A stretch of 8,858 bases of DNA, taken from assembly GCA_003649565.1 (NCBI GenBank), contig QMSF01000023.1, forward strand, positions 1 to 8,858. The letters run 5' to 3'. Shown here one piece after another: positions 1-6,695 of the stretch. Every line of letters starts with the position of its first letter. Position 1 is the stretch's first letter. The stretch is from Thermoprotei archaeon (GTDB lineage Archaea; Thermoproteota; Methanomethylicia; Nezhaarchaeales; WYZ-LMO8). The notes below the pieces were generated by a model. It did not search any database and was not told the origin of the DNA. It worked only from the letters and a program-made list of their open reading frames with translations. The translations under genes and the position numbers were made by a program.

Positions 1-727
1 GAGGATTTCCTTGGGCTATGCATTTGGTTTCAACGACTGCAACTTTTTTGCCCCATATCTTGCTTATTACACCGGAAATTAGTCCTCTAAGCAGGTGGCT
101 GCTAGGCGTCGTACTGCGATGTCCCATGCACTCTATACTTTCATGTATTATTATCTTGCATCGCTTTTTGTCCACGTACTCCTCTACTTTAAAGCGACCA
201 TATCCCATGCTTTCCATGTATAATAGGCTTTGATCTAAAGTTGCATATCGATCCTTGCAGTGAGCCATTATCCTATCTGCCAAGTCTTCGCCAGCCCTCA
301 AACCTAAATGGAAGATCATTGCCTGCCCTCCTGTTCCAAGCTCTCTAAATAGCTTAAAGAAGCCATTTAAATCGGCAAGAGTGAAGACCACTAGCCTTGC
401 CTCTCCTGGGCTTATGGGTGCATCCATTACTTCAGCTCTGACTATTTCACCCATTTTTCTGATGTCACTCATGAAGTCGCTTAGAAGTCCTTCTAAGCCA
501 GTTATGTCTAAGAGAAAAACGGCTTTAGCATGCTTTGTTGAAGGTAATGTCTGAACAATATGACTTAAGAGTCCAACACCTCGGCTTGCCACCATCTTCA
601 TTAGCTTATCTACAAGCTCGGTTCCACCATCGAACTCGATGTTTAATAAAACTAGCTTACGTGTCGTTAAGCTGTCCGTGCGGTTAGGTGAGCAACATGC
701 AGAGTATCTCTCACCGCTTAAATTCAC
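1..727 (-). CDS. V4R-domain protein (predicted small-molecule-binding), 3' end cut by window edge
   Basis: An open minus-strand frame runs from the window edge back to an in-frame TAA at 776-778; about 242 codons are visible from GTG 727. The C-terminal part (about residues 190-242) has the V4R pattern: ESIECMGHR, a GLISGV helix, then VETKCIAQGNP, where the family continues Gxx-C-x-F just outside the window. Residues about 25-115 read as an alternating strand/helix N-terminal domain (KLVLLNIE, AVFLLDITG) whose family I cannot name. No helix-turn-helix is obvious. V4R domains (COG1719) bind small hydrophobic ligands and occur in BchJ, a bacteriochlorophyll-synthesis protein, and in XylR-type sensors. 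GTG 727 is preferred over TTG 766 because the likely TATA element (775-787) lies too close to 766. The N-terminus is rich in Cys and Ser. The gene is divergent from the corrinoid operon, so a regulatory or ligand-binding role there is possible but only inferred. Confidence 0.72.
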   Translation of the reverse strand, partial: MNLSGERYSACCSPNRTDSLTTRKLVLLNIEFDGGTELVDKLMKMVASRGVGLLSHIVQTLPSTKHAKAVFLLDITGLEGLLSDFMSDIRKMGEIVRAEVMDAPISPGEARLVVFTLADLNGFFKLFRELGTGGQAMIFHLGLRAGEDLADRIMAHCKDRYATLDQSLLYMESMGYGRFKVEEYVDKKRCKIIIHESIECMGHRSTTPSSHLLRGLISGVISKIWGKKVAVVETKCIAQGNP

Positions 728-774
728 TAGGGCTAACCCCCAAGCTGACCTCTTATCCTTCCTCAAGAAATGGT

Positions 775-787
775 CTTATTTTTTTCG
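775..787 (-). promoter_or_regulatory. Candidate TATA element of the V4R gene
   Basis: On the minus strand this reads CGAAAAAAATAAG, an A-rich box with a purine-containing upstream edge. It lies about 50 nt before GTG 727, which would give a leader of roughly 25-30 nt if transcription starts about 25 nt downstream. The assignment rests on position and composition only. Confidence 0.3.
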
Positions 788-796
788 GCGCATAGC

Positions 797-808
797 TTAT
801 TATTTAAT
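797..808 (+). promoter_or_regulatory. Candidate TATA element of the corrinoid operon
   Basis: The AT-rich stretch TTATTATTTAAT lies about 70 nt before the cbiB start, giving an expected start of transcription near 830 and a leader of about 45 nt that contains the GGTGGG ribosome-binding site. It sits back to back with the A-rich box for the divergent V4R gene. Assigned by position and composition only. Confidence 0.3.
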
Positions 809-874
809 CCATCAGGGCGAAGACTAGTTTTATGCTGGCACTCAAGGAATAACAGGAAATGGTGGGTTACATAA

Positions 875-1849
875 TTGCTTGAAAATTGGGTTACGTACTA
901 CATAACCTGCACGGTCATAATGGTATTAGCATTCGTATTTGACTTAGCGATAGGTGATCCACCAAGTAGACTTCATCCTGTTGTGTGGATGGGCTATGTA
1001 ATAGGTAAGGCCAAGAGACTTAATAGAGGCTCAAGATTGGCTAGAAGAGTCTTGGGAGTTCTTGTAGCCATAGCTATCATAGCACTTTTCTCCATTCCTA
1101 TTTACTTGACCCTTAAAGTCCTCAGCAACGTGAGCTACATAGCTTATATCATAATCGCAGGGCTACTTCTTAAATTCTCATTTGCCTTTAGATCGCTGGC
1201 TGACTATACGAAGCCCATAGCCGAGAAGCTCATGGCTGGTGATATTGATGGAGCTAGAAGCTTTATACCTTATATAGCTAGAAGGGATCCAGCTAAGCTT
1301 AATGAAGAACTTATGGTATCTACAGCCGTAGAATCCATAGCTGAAAGCACCGTTGATGGCGTTACATCCCCACTATTCTACTTCGCACTTTTCGGAGTGC
1401 CAGGCGCAATAGCATATAGAGTTGCTAATACTCTTGACTCAATGCTCGGCTATAAGACTCAGGAGCTTAAGGACTTTGGCTGGTTTTCAGCTAGGCTAGA
1501 TACAATCCTAAATTTCATATCGTCTAGATTAACAGCTTTATTAATAGCGTTTTCAGCTTGGCTTCTCAAGCTTAATGGAAGGTCAAGCCTGAAGATAGCC
1601 TTGAGAGATCACTCTAAAACAGAGAGCTTAAATGCCGGATGGCCCATGTCAGCAATGGCTGGAGCACTCAATGTGAGGCTCATAAAAGTAGGCTTTTATG
1701 AGCTTGGAGATCCAGTTAATGAACTCAAGCCAATACATATTCTTCAAGCAATTAAGATCATGAGGTTAACGGTGTTACTCTACATAATTATTATATGTTT
1801 GCCCATACTAGCTTTAAGATGCATTTTCTTAACTCCATGGGTGATATGA
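875..1849 (+). CDS. cbiB: Adenosylcobinamide-phosphate synthase CbiB/CobD
   Basis: This integral membrane enzyme joins the (R)-1-aminopropanol (phosphate) arm to the propionate side chain of adenosylcobyric acid, giving adenosylcobinamide (phosphate). The 324-residue length is normal for the family. Visible hallmarks are DLAIGDPPSRLHPVVWMG (residues 23-40), FAFRSLADY (103-111), ESIAESTVDGVTSPLFY (153-169), YRVANTLDSMLGYK (181-194), and RDHSKTESLNAGWPMSAMAGAL (from 244). Hydrophobic segments at about 10-25, 58-80, 88-104, 162-180, 215-231 and 298-315 fit a multi-pass protein. TTG 875 is the first start after a stop codon at 872-874 and has GGTGGG 9 nt upstream. ATG 920 is the alternative and would remove 15 residues just before the conserved block. 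It is the first gene of a four-gene operon, 1 nt ahead of the next. Confidence 0.93.
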   Translation: MLENWVTYYITCTVIMVLAFVFDLAIGDPPSRLHPVVWMGYVIGKAKRLNRGSRLARRVLGVLVAIAIIALFSIPIYLTLKVLSNVSYIAYIIIAGLLLKFSFAFRSLADYTKPIAEKLMAGDIDGARSFIPYIARRDPAKLNEELMVSTAVESIAESTVDGVTSPLFYFALFGVPGAIAYRVANTLDSMLGYKTQELKDFGWFSARLDTILNFISSRLTALLIAFSAWLLKLNGRSSLKIALRDHSKTESLNAGWPMSAMAGALNVRLIKVGFYELGDPVNELKPIHILQAIKIMRLTVLLYIIIICLPILALRCIFLTPWVI

Positions 1850-1850
1850 G

Positions 1851-2984
1851 GTGAGCATATTCATAAAAGGTGTTAAGTTTGAGGTTTATGATGGTAATTT
1901 GATGATCTTATTTGATGAACCTCGAAGAGTTATTAGCTCTGCAGTACTTAATGGCGGTATAGTTTATGCCAATGCCATTTTAAATCATCAAGTTGATAAG
2001 AACTTTGATCATAGAGATCCTGAAGGTTATCTTAAAAGCGTTGTTGAGAGTCTCAGGCTTAAAGGTACTGTCGTCGGCTTAATGACCGCAGCAAATGTAG
2101 AGAAATATGGGTTTTCCCGCTATGATGAAGGCGGTATAGCCGTTACGTCGATAATAACTGCTGGGGTATCAAATGCCTCTACGTGCGGTGAGTCTATAAA
2201 TCACCGCGGCGTGGGCACGATAAACATCATAGTCTTAATCGAGGCGTCTATGACCGATTCATGCATGATAGAGGTCATTAAAACAGTTACTGAAGCTAAG
2301 TGTAGGGCATTAGCTCATCTCGATGTAAGAAGCGTCAATAGTGGTGAGCTAGCTACTGGGACGACGACGGACTGCATCGCCATAGCTGAGCTTAGAGGCA
2401 AAATGAATCTCAGATACGCAGGGCCGGGAACTAAGCTTGGTGAATTAATAGGGAGAACGGTCTTCGAAGCTTTGATTCAAGCATTAGAGAGAAATGAGGG
2501 ACTCAAGGCTGGTAGGAGCCTCTTAGATAGGCTCAGGGAGAGAGGGATTACATTTGAAGACATGATTAATGCTGGGCTAGAGATGTTTATTCCACATCCA
2601 GGTGTTGAAACCAGAGAGAAGGCAGCTGAAATGCTTAGAGAGGAGCTTCTTGAACTCATGAGCGATGTAAACATATCATCTCTTGTACTTGCTGGATTGA
2701 GGCTTGAGGAAGATGCTAAGAGAGGCCTAATACCCGGCTTAAGCCCTTCAAGCTACTCTAAGGACCCGGTATTCCTTGTAGCCGACGAAGTGTTAGGCAT
2801 GTCAATAGCGAATTATGCTGCTGGAACTCTCGGACATTTTGAGTACGTCAGATTTGATAAGGCCAAGCCTGGGATAATAGGTAAGCTAGGGCCCTTTACA
2901 GATGACGTGATAGGAGCATTGATAGCAAGCGCATCATCAAGAATGTACAGTAGAGCTATGAGAAGACTAAGGGAGAAGGCTTGA
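1851..2984 (+). CDS. cbiS: Bifunctional adenosylcobinamide amidohydrolase / alpha-ribazole-phosphatase CbiS (CbiZ-CobZ fusion)
   Basis: Two enzymes appear fused in 377 residues. Residues 1 to about 220 are CbiZ-like, with NHQVDKNF (45-52), GLMTAANV, VTSIITAGVSNAST (98-111) and ELATGTTTDC (166-175). CbiZ hydrolyses salvaged adenosylcobinamide to cobyric acid. Residues about 225-377 resemble CobZ, the archaeal alpha-ribazole-phosphatase related to phosphatidylglycerophosphatase A: ADEVLGMSIANYAAGT (311-326), RFDKAKPGIIG (334-344) and the acidic FTDDVIGALIA (349-359). This architecture is that of CbiS, characterised from Methanopyrus kandleri. The start is GTG 1851, with GGTGA at 1840-1844 inside the end of cbiB and a 1-nt intergenic gap. 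Having salvage hydrolase and phosphatase in one polypeptide links scavenging of foreign cobinamides to remodelling of the lower ligand. The assignment is by motif and domain order. Confidence 0.9.
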   Translation: MSIFIKGVKFEVYDGNLMILFDEPRRVISSAVLNGGIVYANAILNHQVDKNFDHRDPEGYLKSVVESLRLKGTVVGLMTAANVEKYGFSRYDEGGIAVTSIITAGVSNASTCGESINHRGVGTINIIVLIEASMTDSCMIEVIKTVTEAKCRALAHLDVRSVNSGELATGTTTDCIAIAELRGKMNLRYAGPGTKLGELIGRTVFEALIQALERNEGLKAGRSLLDRLRERGITFEDMINAGLEMFIPHPGVETREKAAEMLREELLELMSDVNISSLVLAGLRLEEDAKRGLIPGLSPSSYSKDPVFLVADEVLGMSIANYAAGTLGHFEYVRFDKAKPGIIGKLGPFTDDVIGALIASASSRMYSRAMRRLREKA

Positions 2985-2985
2985 A

Positions 2986-3777
2986 ATGTCGATCTTGCGG
3001 ATGCTCAAGAACACCTTGGCCTTCTTAACGATTATACCAGTGGGCATGGATGAGCATATATTCAATGACGCTGCGAGATTAATGTGGACTTTCCCGCTTT
3101 ACGGGGCCTTTATAGGGCTTATTTCTGGAAGTTTAGGTCTAGGATTGTCTTTTATAAGACTTCCACCACTTGCAGTAGCTGTCGTTATGTATGTAGCTCT
3201 CCTGGGGATTACGGGTTTTAACCATATGGATGGACTTCTAGACTTTGCTGATGCTATAGCGACTCCCACGTCGAAAGAGAGGAGACTCCAAATAATGAAG
3301 GATCAGTATACTGGTGCAGCTGCAGTGACTACAGGTTTGGTTGTGGCAGTAGCAACTATAGCATTTCTAAGCTCTATACCTCCAAGCTTGATGATTCAGG
3401 CAATCGTGACATGTGAAGCATCGGCTAAGCTTGGAATGGTAATATCAGCCTTTCTCGGGCCAGCAGCCAGAAAAGGATTGGGGGAGATCTTCATAAACAA
3501 GTTTAGAGAAAAGCATAGGTCGGCTAAGCTCGTAGCATCAATAGTGCTATGCTTAGCTTTATCATTAACGTTAGGCGTCATAGGGATGATTACTTGCTTG
3601 GCCGGGGCCTTGACGGGAATTATCGTCACAGGGATTGCCAGAAGAGGATTTGGAGGTATTACTGGTGATGTCATGGGAGCCATAAATGAAATTTCTAGGG
3701 CAACCTCATTAGCTGCATGCGTGGTGGGATTAAATTGGGGTTTGCAGGCTTGGTTATGGCTGGGGGTAGGGGTTTAA
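2986..3777 (+). CDS. cobS: Adenosylcobinamide-GDP ribazoletransferase (cobalamin synthase) CobS
   Basis: This membrane enzyme condenses adenosylcobinamide-GDP with alpha-ribazole (phosphate), releasing GMP and completing the nucleotide loop. The 263-residue length is normal. The family signature is at residues 79-92 (NHMDGLLDFADAIA), followed by RRLQIMKDQYTGAAAV (99-114), which matches the usual LDGLADTADG...IMRDPxxG pattern and supplies the metal-binding acidic residues. A GGITGDVMGAINE motif near the C-terminus is also typical. Several hydrophobic helices occupy residues 35-75, 112-150 and 180-220. ATG 2986 follows the cbiS stop by 1 nt and has GGGAGAAGG at 2971-2979 as ribosome-binding site. 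The last 61 nt overlap the start of cobY in another frame, indicating translational coupling. Confidence 0.92.
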   Translation: MSILRMLKNTLAFLTIIPVGMDEHIFNDAARLMWTFPLYGAFIGLISGSLGLGLSFIRLPPLAVAVVMYVALLGITGFNHMDGLLDFADAIATPTSKERRLQIMKDQYTGAAAVTTGLVVAVATIAFLSSIPPSLMIQAIVTCEASAKLGMVISAFLGPAARKGLGEIFINKFREKHRSAKLVASIVLCLALSLTLGVIGMITCLAGALTGIIVTGIARRGFGGITGDVMGAINEISRATSLAACVVGLNWGLQAWLWLGVGV

Positions 3778-4376
3778 GGCTTAAAGCCGATGTTGAAAAA
3801 CCTCTCTTATCAATATGCGGATTCTCCATGTTTGAGAGGGTCGTAAATGCCTTAAGAGGGTCAAAATACATAACCTCAATTTTCGCTGCCGTAACTAAAT
3901 GGACTCCCAAAACCAGATGCAAAGCGCAGGAGCTTGGAGTTACTATCATCGAAACTAGCGGCTTAGGTTACATCGAGGATTTGAGAAAAGCACTTAAGAT
4001 TCTATGGTCAAATTACGGGTGTAGAAATGTCATAGTTGTAAACTCTGACTTACCATTACTAAGAAGTGAGGTAATAGATGAAGCCATACAGTTTTACCTG
4101 AAAAGCGATGCTGAGACATTAACTCTCGTCGTAAAGAAAGATGACTATGTGAAGCTTGGCTTTAAGGCTGATTATCCCTTTGACTATCAAGGGACGGTAG
4201 TTGTGCCCATAGGACTGAACATTATTAGGGCAGACCTCGTGAAAGGCAATGAGCCGCTTAAGGAAGTTGTTTACATTTATCCCAAGGCAGAGCTCTTAGT
4301 GAACGTCAATACGATTGAGGAGGCTAAGAAGGCCGAAGAACTTTTAAAAATGTATGGAGCATGCCGCGCTTTTTAG
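3717..4376 (+). CDS. cobY: Adenosylcobinamide-phosphate guanylyltransferase CobY
   Basis: CobY is the archaeal non-orthologous replacement of CobU: it transfers GMP from GTP to adenosylcobinamide phosphate. The nucleotidyltransferase signature is at the N-terminus, GLVMAGGRGLRL...VEKPLLSI (residues 11-33), followed by VNSDLPLL (108-115, metal/nucleotide site) and a C-terminal VNVNTIEEAKKAEELL (195-210), normal for MobA/CobY-like folds. The 219 residues are slightly longer than usual. ATG 3717 gives the longest form, but no good ribosome-binding site precedes it. TTG 3735 has GGTGGG at 3723-3728 and would start MGFAGLVMAGG, closer to the family's usual beginning, so the true start may be there. 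Either way the gene overlaps the end of cobS (by 61 or 43 nt). It is the last gene of the corrinoid operon. Confidence 0.9.
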   Translation: MRGGIKLGFAGLVMAGGRGLRLKADVEKPLLSICGFSMFERVVNALRGSKYITSIFAAVTKWTPKTRCKAQELGVTIIETSGLGYIEDLRKALKILWSNYGCRNVIVVNSDLPLLRSEVIDEAIQFYLKSDAETLTLVVKKDDYVKLGFKADYPFDYQGTVVVPIGLNIIRADLVKGNEPLKEVVYIYPKAELLVNVNTIEEAKKAEELLKMYGACRAF

Positions 4377-4599
4377 CCTTAACCTTTAGCTCTCTTTTAG
4401 GAAGCTTAAATTCGAAGTCTACCGGCATATACCATTGACACAACTTATACCTTTCCGTATAGCATGGATGTGATTTCGAGCTTATTCTCCTATTGGCTCT
4501 AAGACAAAAAGTATCCCATTTAGCTACAACATCAATCAGACTTTGAGGAGCCGGCACCTTATAGGCATAAGGGCATTTATGAGGCAAGACTCCAGACAC
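4324..4599 (-). CDS. Small four-cysteine hypothetical protein
   Basis: A 91-codon ORF whose family I do not recognise. It contains four cysteines in an ordered pattern, C9-x22-C32-x13-C46-x7-C54, within KCPYAYKVPAP, KWDTFCLRANRR, SHPCYTERYKLCQWYM. The rest is basic, with a KLPKRELKVKAKKR stretch near the C-terminus. Spaced Cys with conserved-looking Trp, Pro and Tyr suggests a zinc- or Fe-S-binding mini-protein; this is inference. The start is GTG 4599; a TTG at 4587 is possible, with AGGTG about 9 nt upstream. An AT-rich box at 4621-4632 lies 22-33 nt before GTG, right for a leaderless transcript. The gene lies 32 nt downstream of the ATP-grasp gene and could also be read as its operon tail. 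Against it, the 3' end overlaps cobY antisense by 53 nt. Confidence 0.5.
   Translation of the reverse strand: MSGVLPHKCPYAYKVPAPQSLIDVVAKWDTFCLRANRRISSKSHPCYTERYKLCQWYMPVDFEFKLPKRELKVKAKKRGMLHTFLKVLRPS
4366..4400 (+). terminator. Pyrimidine-rich stretch, possible terminator of the corrinoid operon
   Basis: CTTTTTAGCC, CCTTTAGC and CTCTTTTAGG follow or span the cobY stop. Archaeal intrinsic termination often uses T-rich tracts on the coding strand without a strong hairpin, and I see no strong stem here. The same bases also lie within the convergent small ORF, so the call is weak. Confidence 0.2.
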
Positions 4600-4619
4600 C
4601 TATGTAAGACTTTATTCGA

Positions 4620-4633
4620 TTAAAAATTAACTT
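4620..4633 (-). promoter_or_regulatory. AT-rich box: TATA element of the small ORF or T-tract terminator of the ATP-grasp gene
   Basis: On the minus strand this reads GTTAATTTTTAATC across and just after the ATP-grasp stop codon. Its centre is about 28 nt before the GTG of the small four-cysteine ORF, suiting a leaderless promoter. Equally, TTTTT directly after a stop codon could end the upstream transcript. The sequence cannot separate the two roles. Confidence 0.3.
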
Positions 4634-5750
4634 ATTGCTCTAGTGCTTTGGACTCTGAAAATCCGTGATTTTGGTTGATGACTGGCTTTTTCACAACGTA
4701 AATCGCGTAAGCTTCCCCTCTCTTTATAATGGGTTTTTTATCGGCAATTGTTGATAGTAACTTAGCATCACTTGGTATCTTGAGGTCGCTTGGCCTTATG
4801 AACATGTCCTTGTCGGCTATCATCTTTTCTATAATTGCTACACCATTTAATTGCAATGGCTCTGAGATTAGCTCGTTGAAATACGCCTTAATGGTCATTT
4901 CGAGTATGTTAGAGGAGGAGATCTCTCTTAGCGCTAAGTAGCTTGTTGTTAATCGAGGATTTACCTCTACGACATATAGCTCGTGGTTCTTTAATATCAT
5001 GTCTACACCAAAGAAGCCCTTTACATAGCCAAGGGATTTTATGGTCTTTAATGCCGTTGATATAACTAAATCCCTATTCTCCTCATAGGGCACCACATTT
5101 CCCAGATAACTTGAGTGCTCTGTAGGGCTTTTCAAAGAAACATTTTGAAGGTTTACGGATAATGGAACTATGACGTTTCCTGATGATAGCAAATTTACGC
5201 TTACACTTATGCCATCTATGAACTCCTGTACGATAAAATATGGTAGTTTGCTGTGCTGCTTGACCTTCCTTAAGGCTAAGGATATTTCGTCTGGATGTGT
5301 GACCACGCTTAATCCTATGCAGCCATCTCCATCAGCTGGCTTGACGACGACTTTCCCATAAGCCATTAAGGCTCGCTCTATACTTCTAAAGCCTTCATCG
5401 AAGCTGGATATTATTGTTCTAGGGGTTTTAATATCGTGAAGCTGAAGGTTTCTCGTTAGAAGCGCTTTGTCTGAAGCTAGGAAAATCGCGCTTGATGGAG
5501 AGTTTACTACGTTTAAGCCTTCATCTTCACAAGCCTTGACGAGCGAGTATATCATTCTGCCTGATGAAGGTGCTATGACTATTACTAGGTCGACAGGCTT
5601 CTTGGGCGGTATGGAGTCTATTACGTAGACCTCATGGCCAGCAGCCTTAATGTCTTCAATTGATGCTTTTAGTATGGCATCCCCTTCAACCCATGTTGGG
5701 CTATATATGTTTCCTGATGCCGTGACATGCTCGTATATGGCTATCTTCAC
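4632..5750 (-). CDS. ATP-grasp ligase, MfnD-like (tyramine--L-glutamate ligase family)
   Basis: A 372-residue ATP-grasp protein of the archaeal COG1821 type. The N-terminus IYEHVTASGN...WVEGDAIL (residues 5-27) resembles the FEYxxASG...EGxAML opening of MfnD, which ligates tyramine to glutamate in methanofuran synthesis. ATP-grasp landmarks are SDKALL (93-98), VVVKPADGDGCIGLS (134-148, ATP-binding lysine K137), IVQEFIDG (173-180), FGVDMIL (247-253, acidic metal ligand) and VVEVNPRLTTSY (260-271, metal-binding Glu/Asn). The start is GTG 5750, with GAAGGGA about 8 nt upstream. It is 12 nt downstream of the CBS-domain gene, so probably in the same operon. A nearby mfnA supports a methanofuran role, but other amino-acid or amine ligations are possible; the family is sure, the substrate is not. 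The C-terminal tail (after about 350) is polar and looks dispensable. Confidence 0.85.
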   Translation of the reverse strand: MKIAIYEHVTASGNIYSPTWVEGDAILKASIEDIKAAGHEVYVIDSIPPKKPVDLVIVIAPSSGRMIYSLVKACEDEGLNVVNSPSSAIFLASDKALLTRNLQLHDIKTPRTIISSFDEGFRSIERALMAYGKVVVKPADGDGCIGLSVVTHPDEISLALRKVKQHSKLPYFIVQEFIDGISVSVNLLSSGNVIVPLSVNLQNVSLKSPTEHSSYLGNVVPYEENRDLVISTALKTIKSLGYVKGFFGVDMILKNHELYVVEVNPRLTTSYLALREISSSNILEMTIKAYFNELISEPLQLNGVAIIEKMIADKDMFIRPSDLKIPSDAKLLSTIADKKPIIKRGEAYAIYVVKKPVINQNHGFSESKALEQ

Positions 5751-5762
5751 GTTAAAGTCCCT

Positions 5763-6614
5763 TCAACCTCTAACGCCAGCAATCCCTTTGACTAAGTCCG
5801 TCTTGGTTATAATGCCTACAAGCCTCTCGCCATCTACAACAGGCATTCCACTAAAGCCATGTTCAATCATAATTTCAGCTGCTTTAGCGGCGTCTTCATT
5901 TGCCTCTACTACGTATGGATCCGGGGTCATTATGTCTTCGGCTATTGGCACCATGTAGATCCTAACTGTCGTCTCTCTATCCTTATACTGCTTAACTCTT
6001 TGTTTAACGAACTTACCTTTATTAGGAGCAGGCTTAACGTGCTTGCTAAAGACTATATCCGTCTCTGTTATGATGCCAACAGGTCTATCATTATCAACGA
6101 CCACCACTCTTGATATATTATACTTGGCTAGTAGCTCTTGAACCTTGAATATGCTATGTGTTCTCTTAACGGTGACTGGATACTTTGTCATCAAGTCACT
6201 TACAAGGTAAGTCCCTCGATATCCCTCCACGAAGGCCTTCATCAAGTCCGTCTTGGTTATTATTCCGACGAGATCGCCAGCTATTGGCGTGACCACTGGA
6301 AGACCGCTTATCCAGCTCTTAATCATGGTTTTAGCAGCCTTCTTGATCGTCATTTGAGGAGTTGCAAGTTTAAGTTCCATAGGTTCCTTTACGTCGCCTA
6401 CATAGATTGACTCCAGAGGTCTATCTCTCCATTCCTTTGAAGCCATTATCCTAACCATATCACCTTTCGTGATTATGCCTATGGGCTTAAGCTTCTCATC
6501 AATTATTACGACTCTGCTTATTCCATGTTTAAGCAATAGATTTCTAACATAAGCGAGACTGTCGGTAAGCCTCGTCGTTATGACAGGAGAACTCATATAT
6601 CTTGAGACTATCAA
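5763..6614 (-). CDS. Protein with four CBS domains (two Bateman modules)
   Basis: The 283 residues are almost entirely CBS domains. CBS1 spans about 3-57 (YMSSPVITT ... PIGIITKGDM), CBS2 about 76-129 (LVGIITKTDLMKAF), CBS3 about 137-190 (VSDLMTKYPVTV ... PVGIITETDIVF) and CBS4 about 225-281 (AEDIMTPDPYVV ... LVGIITKTDLVKGI). All four carry the GIIT-x-x-D segment that contacts the ribose of adenine nucleotides in this superfamily. A linker rich in Lys and Arg (191-220) separates CBS3 and CBS4. There is no catalytic or DNA-binding domain. Such proteins sense AMP/ADP/ATP or SAM and regulate a partner; the co-transcribed ATP-grasp ligase is the obvious candidate, by inference. TTG 6614 has AGGTG about 8 nt upstream; ATG 6596 would cut into the first CBS strand. 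Confidence 0.88.
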   Translation of the reverse strand: MIVSRYMSSPVITTRLTDSLAYVRNLLLKHGISRVVIIDEKLKPIGIITKGDMVRIMASKEWRDRPLESIYVGDVKEPMELKLATPQMTIKKAAKTMIKSWISGLPVVTPIAGDLVGIITKTDLMKAFVEGYRGTYLVSDLMTKYPVTVKRTHSIFKVQELLAKYNISRVVVVDNDRPVGIITETDIVFSKHVKPAPNKGKFVKQRVKQYKDRETTVRIYMVPIAEDIMTPDPYVVEANEDAAKAAEIMIEHGFSGMPVVDGERLVGIITKTDLVKGIAGVRG

Positions 6615-6656
6615 GGCGAGACACCTAACTGCAACTTCAATGTTAATATCCTAACC

Positions 6657-6668
6657 TTAAATTAATTT
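6657..6668 (-). promoter_or_regulatory. Candidate TATA element of the CBS/ATP-grasp operon
   Basis: On the minus strand this reads AAATTAATTTAA, centred about 48 nt before the TTG start of the CBS gene. A start about 25 nt downstream would give a leader near 22 nt, long enough to hold the AGGTG ribosome-binding site. It lies in the 81-bp spacer after the beta-CASP gene, so the operon probably has its own promoter. Confidence 0.4.
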
Positions 6669-6695
6669 GCGTCCTGAAAAGCTTAAGCTTGAAAT

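Noticed and set aside
18..233. 71-codon plus-strand ORF
   Set aside because: It is antisense to the V4R reading frame, whose motifs fit a known domain; the plus-strand product looks like low-complexity shadow sequence.
639..827. 62-codon plus-strand ORF before cbiB
   Set aside because: It overlaps the N-terminus of the V4R gene and the divergent promoter region, has no recognisable motif and no ribosome-binding site.
780..880. Possible cobalamin riboswitch ahead of cbiB
   Set aside because: The leader is too short for the riboswitch and I see no B12-box-like sequence; this riboswitch class is also essentially bacterial.
3396..3949. Two minus-strand ORFs antisense to cobS and cobY
   Set aside because: Both lie opposite well-supported genes and encode Pro/Ala/Ile-rich shadow sequence without a plausible start context.
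5650..6410. Several plus-strand ORFs antisense to the ATP-grasp and CBS genes
   Set aside because: They are shadows of clearly assigned minus-strand genes; no motif or ribosome-binding site supports them.
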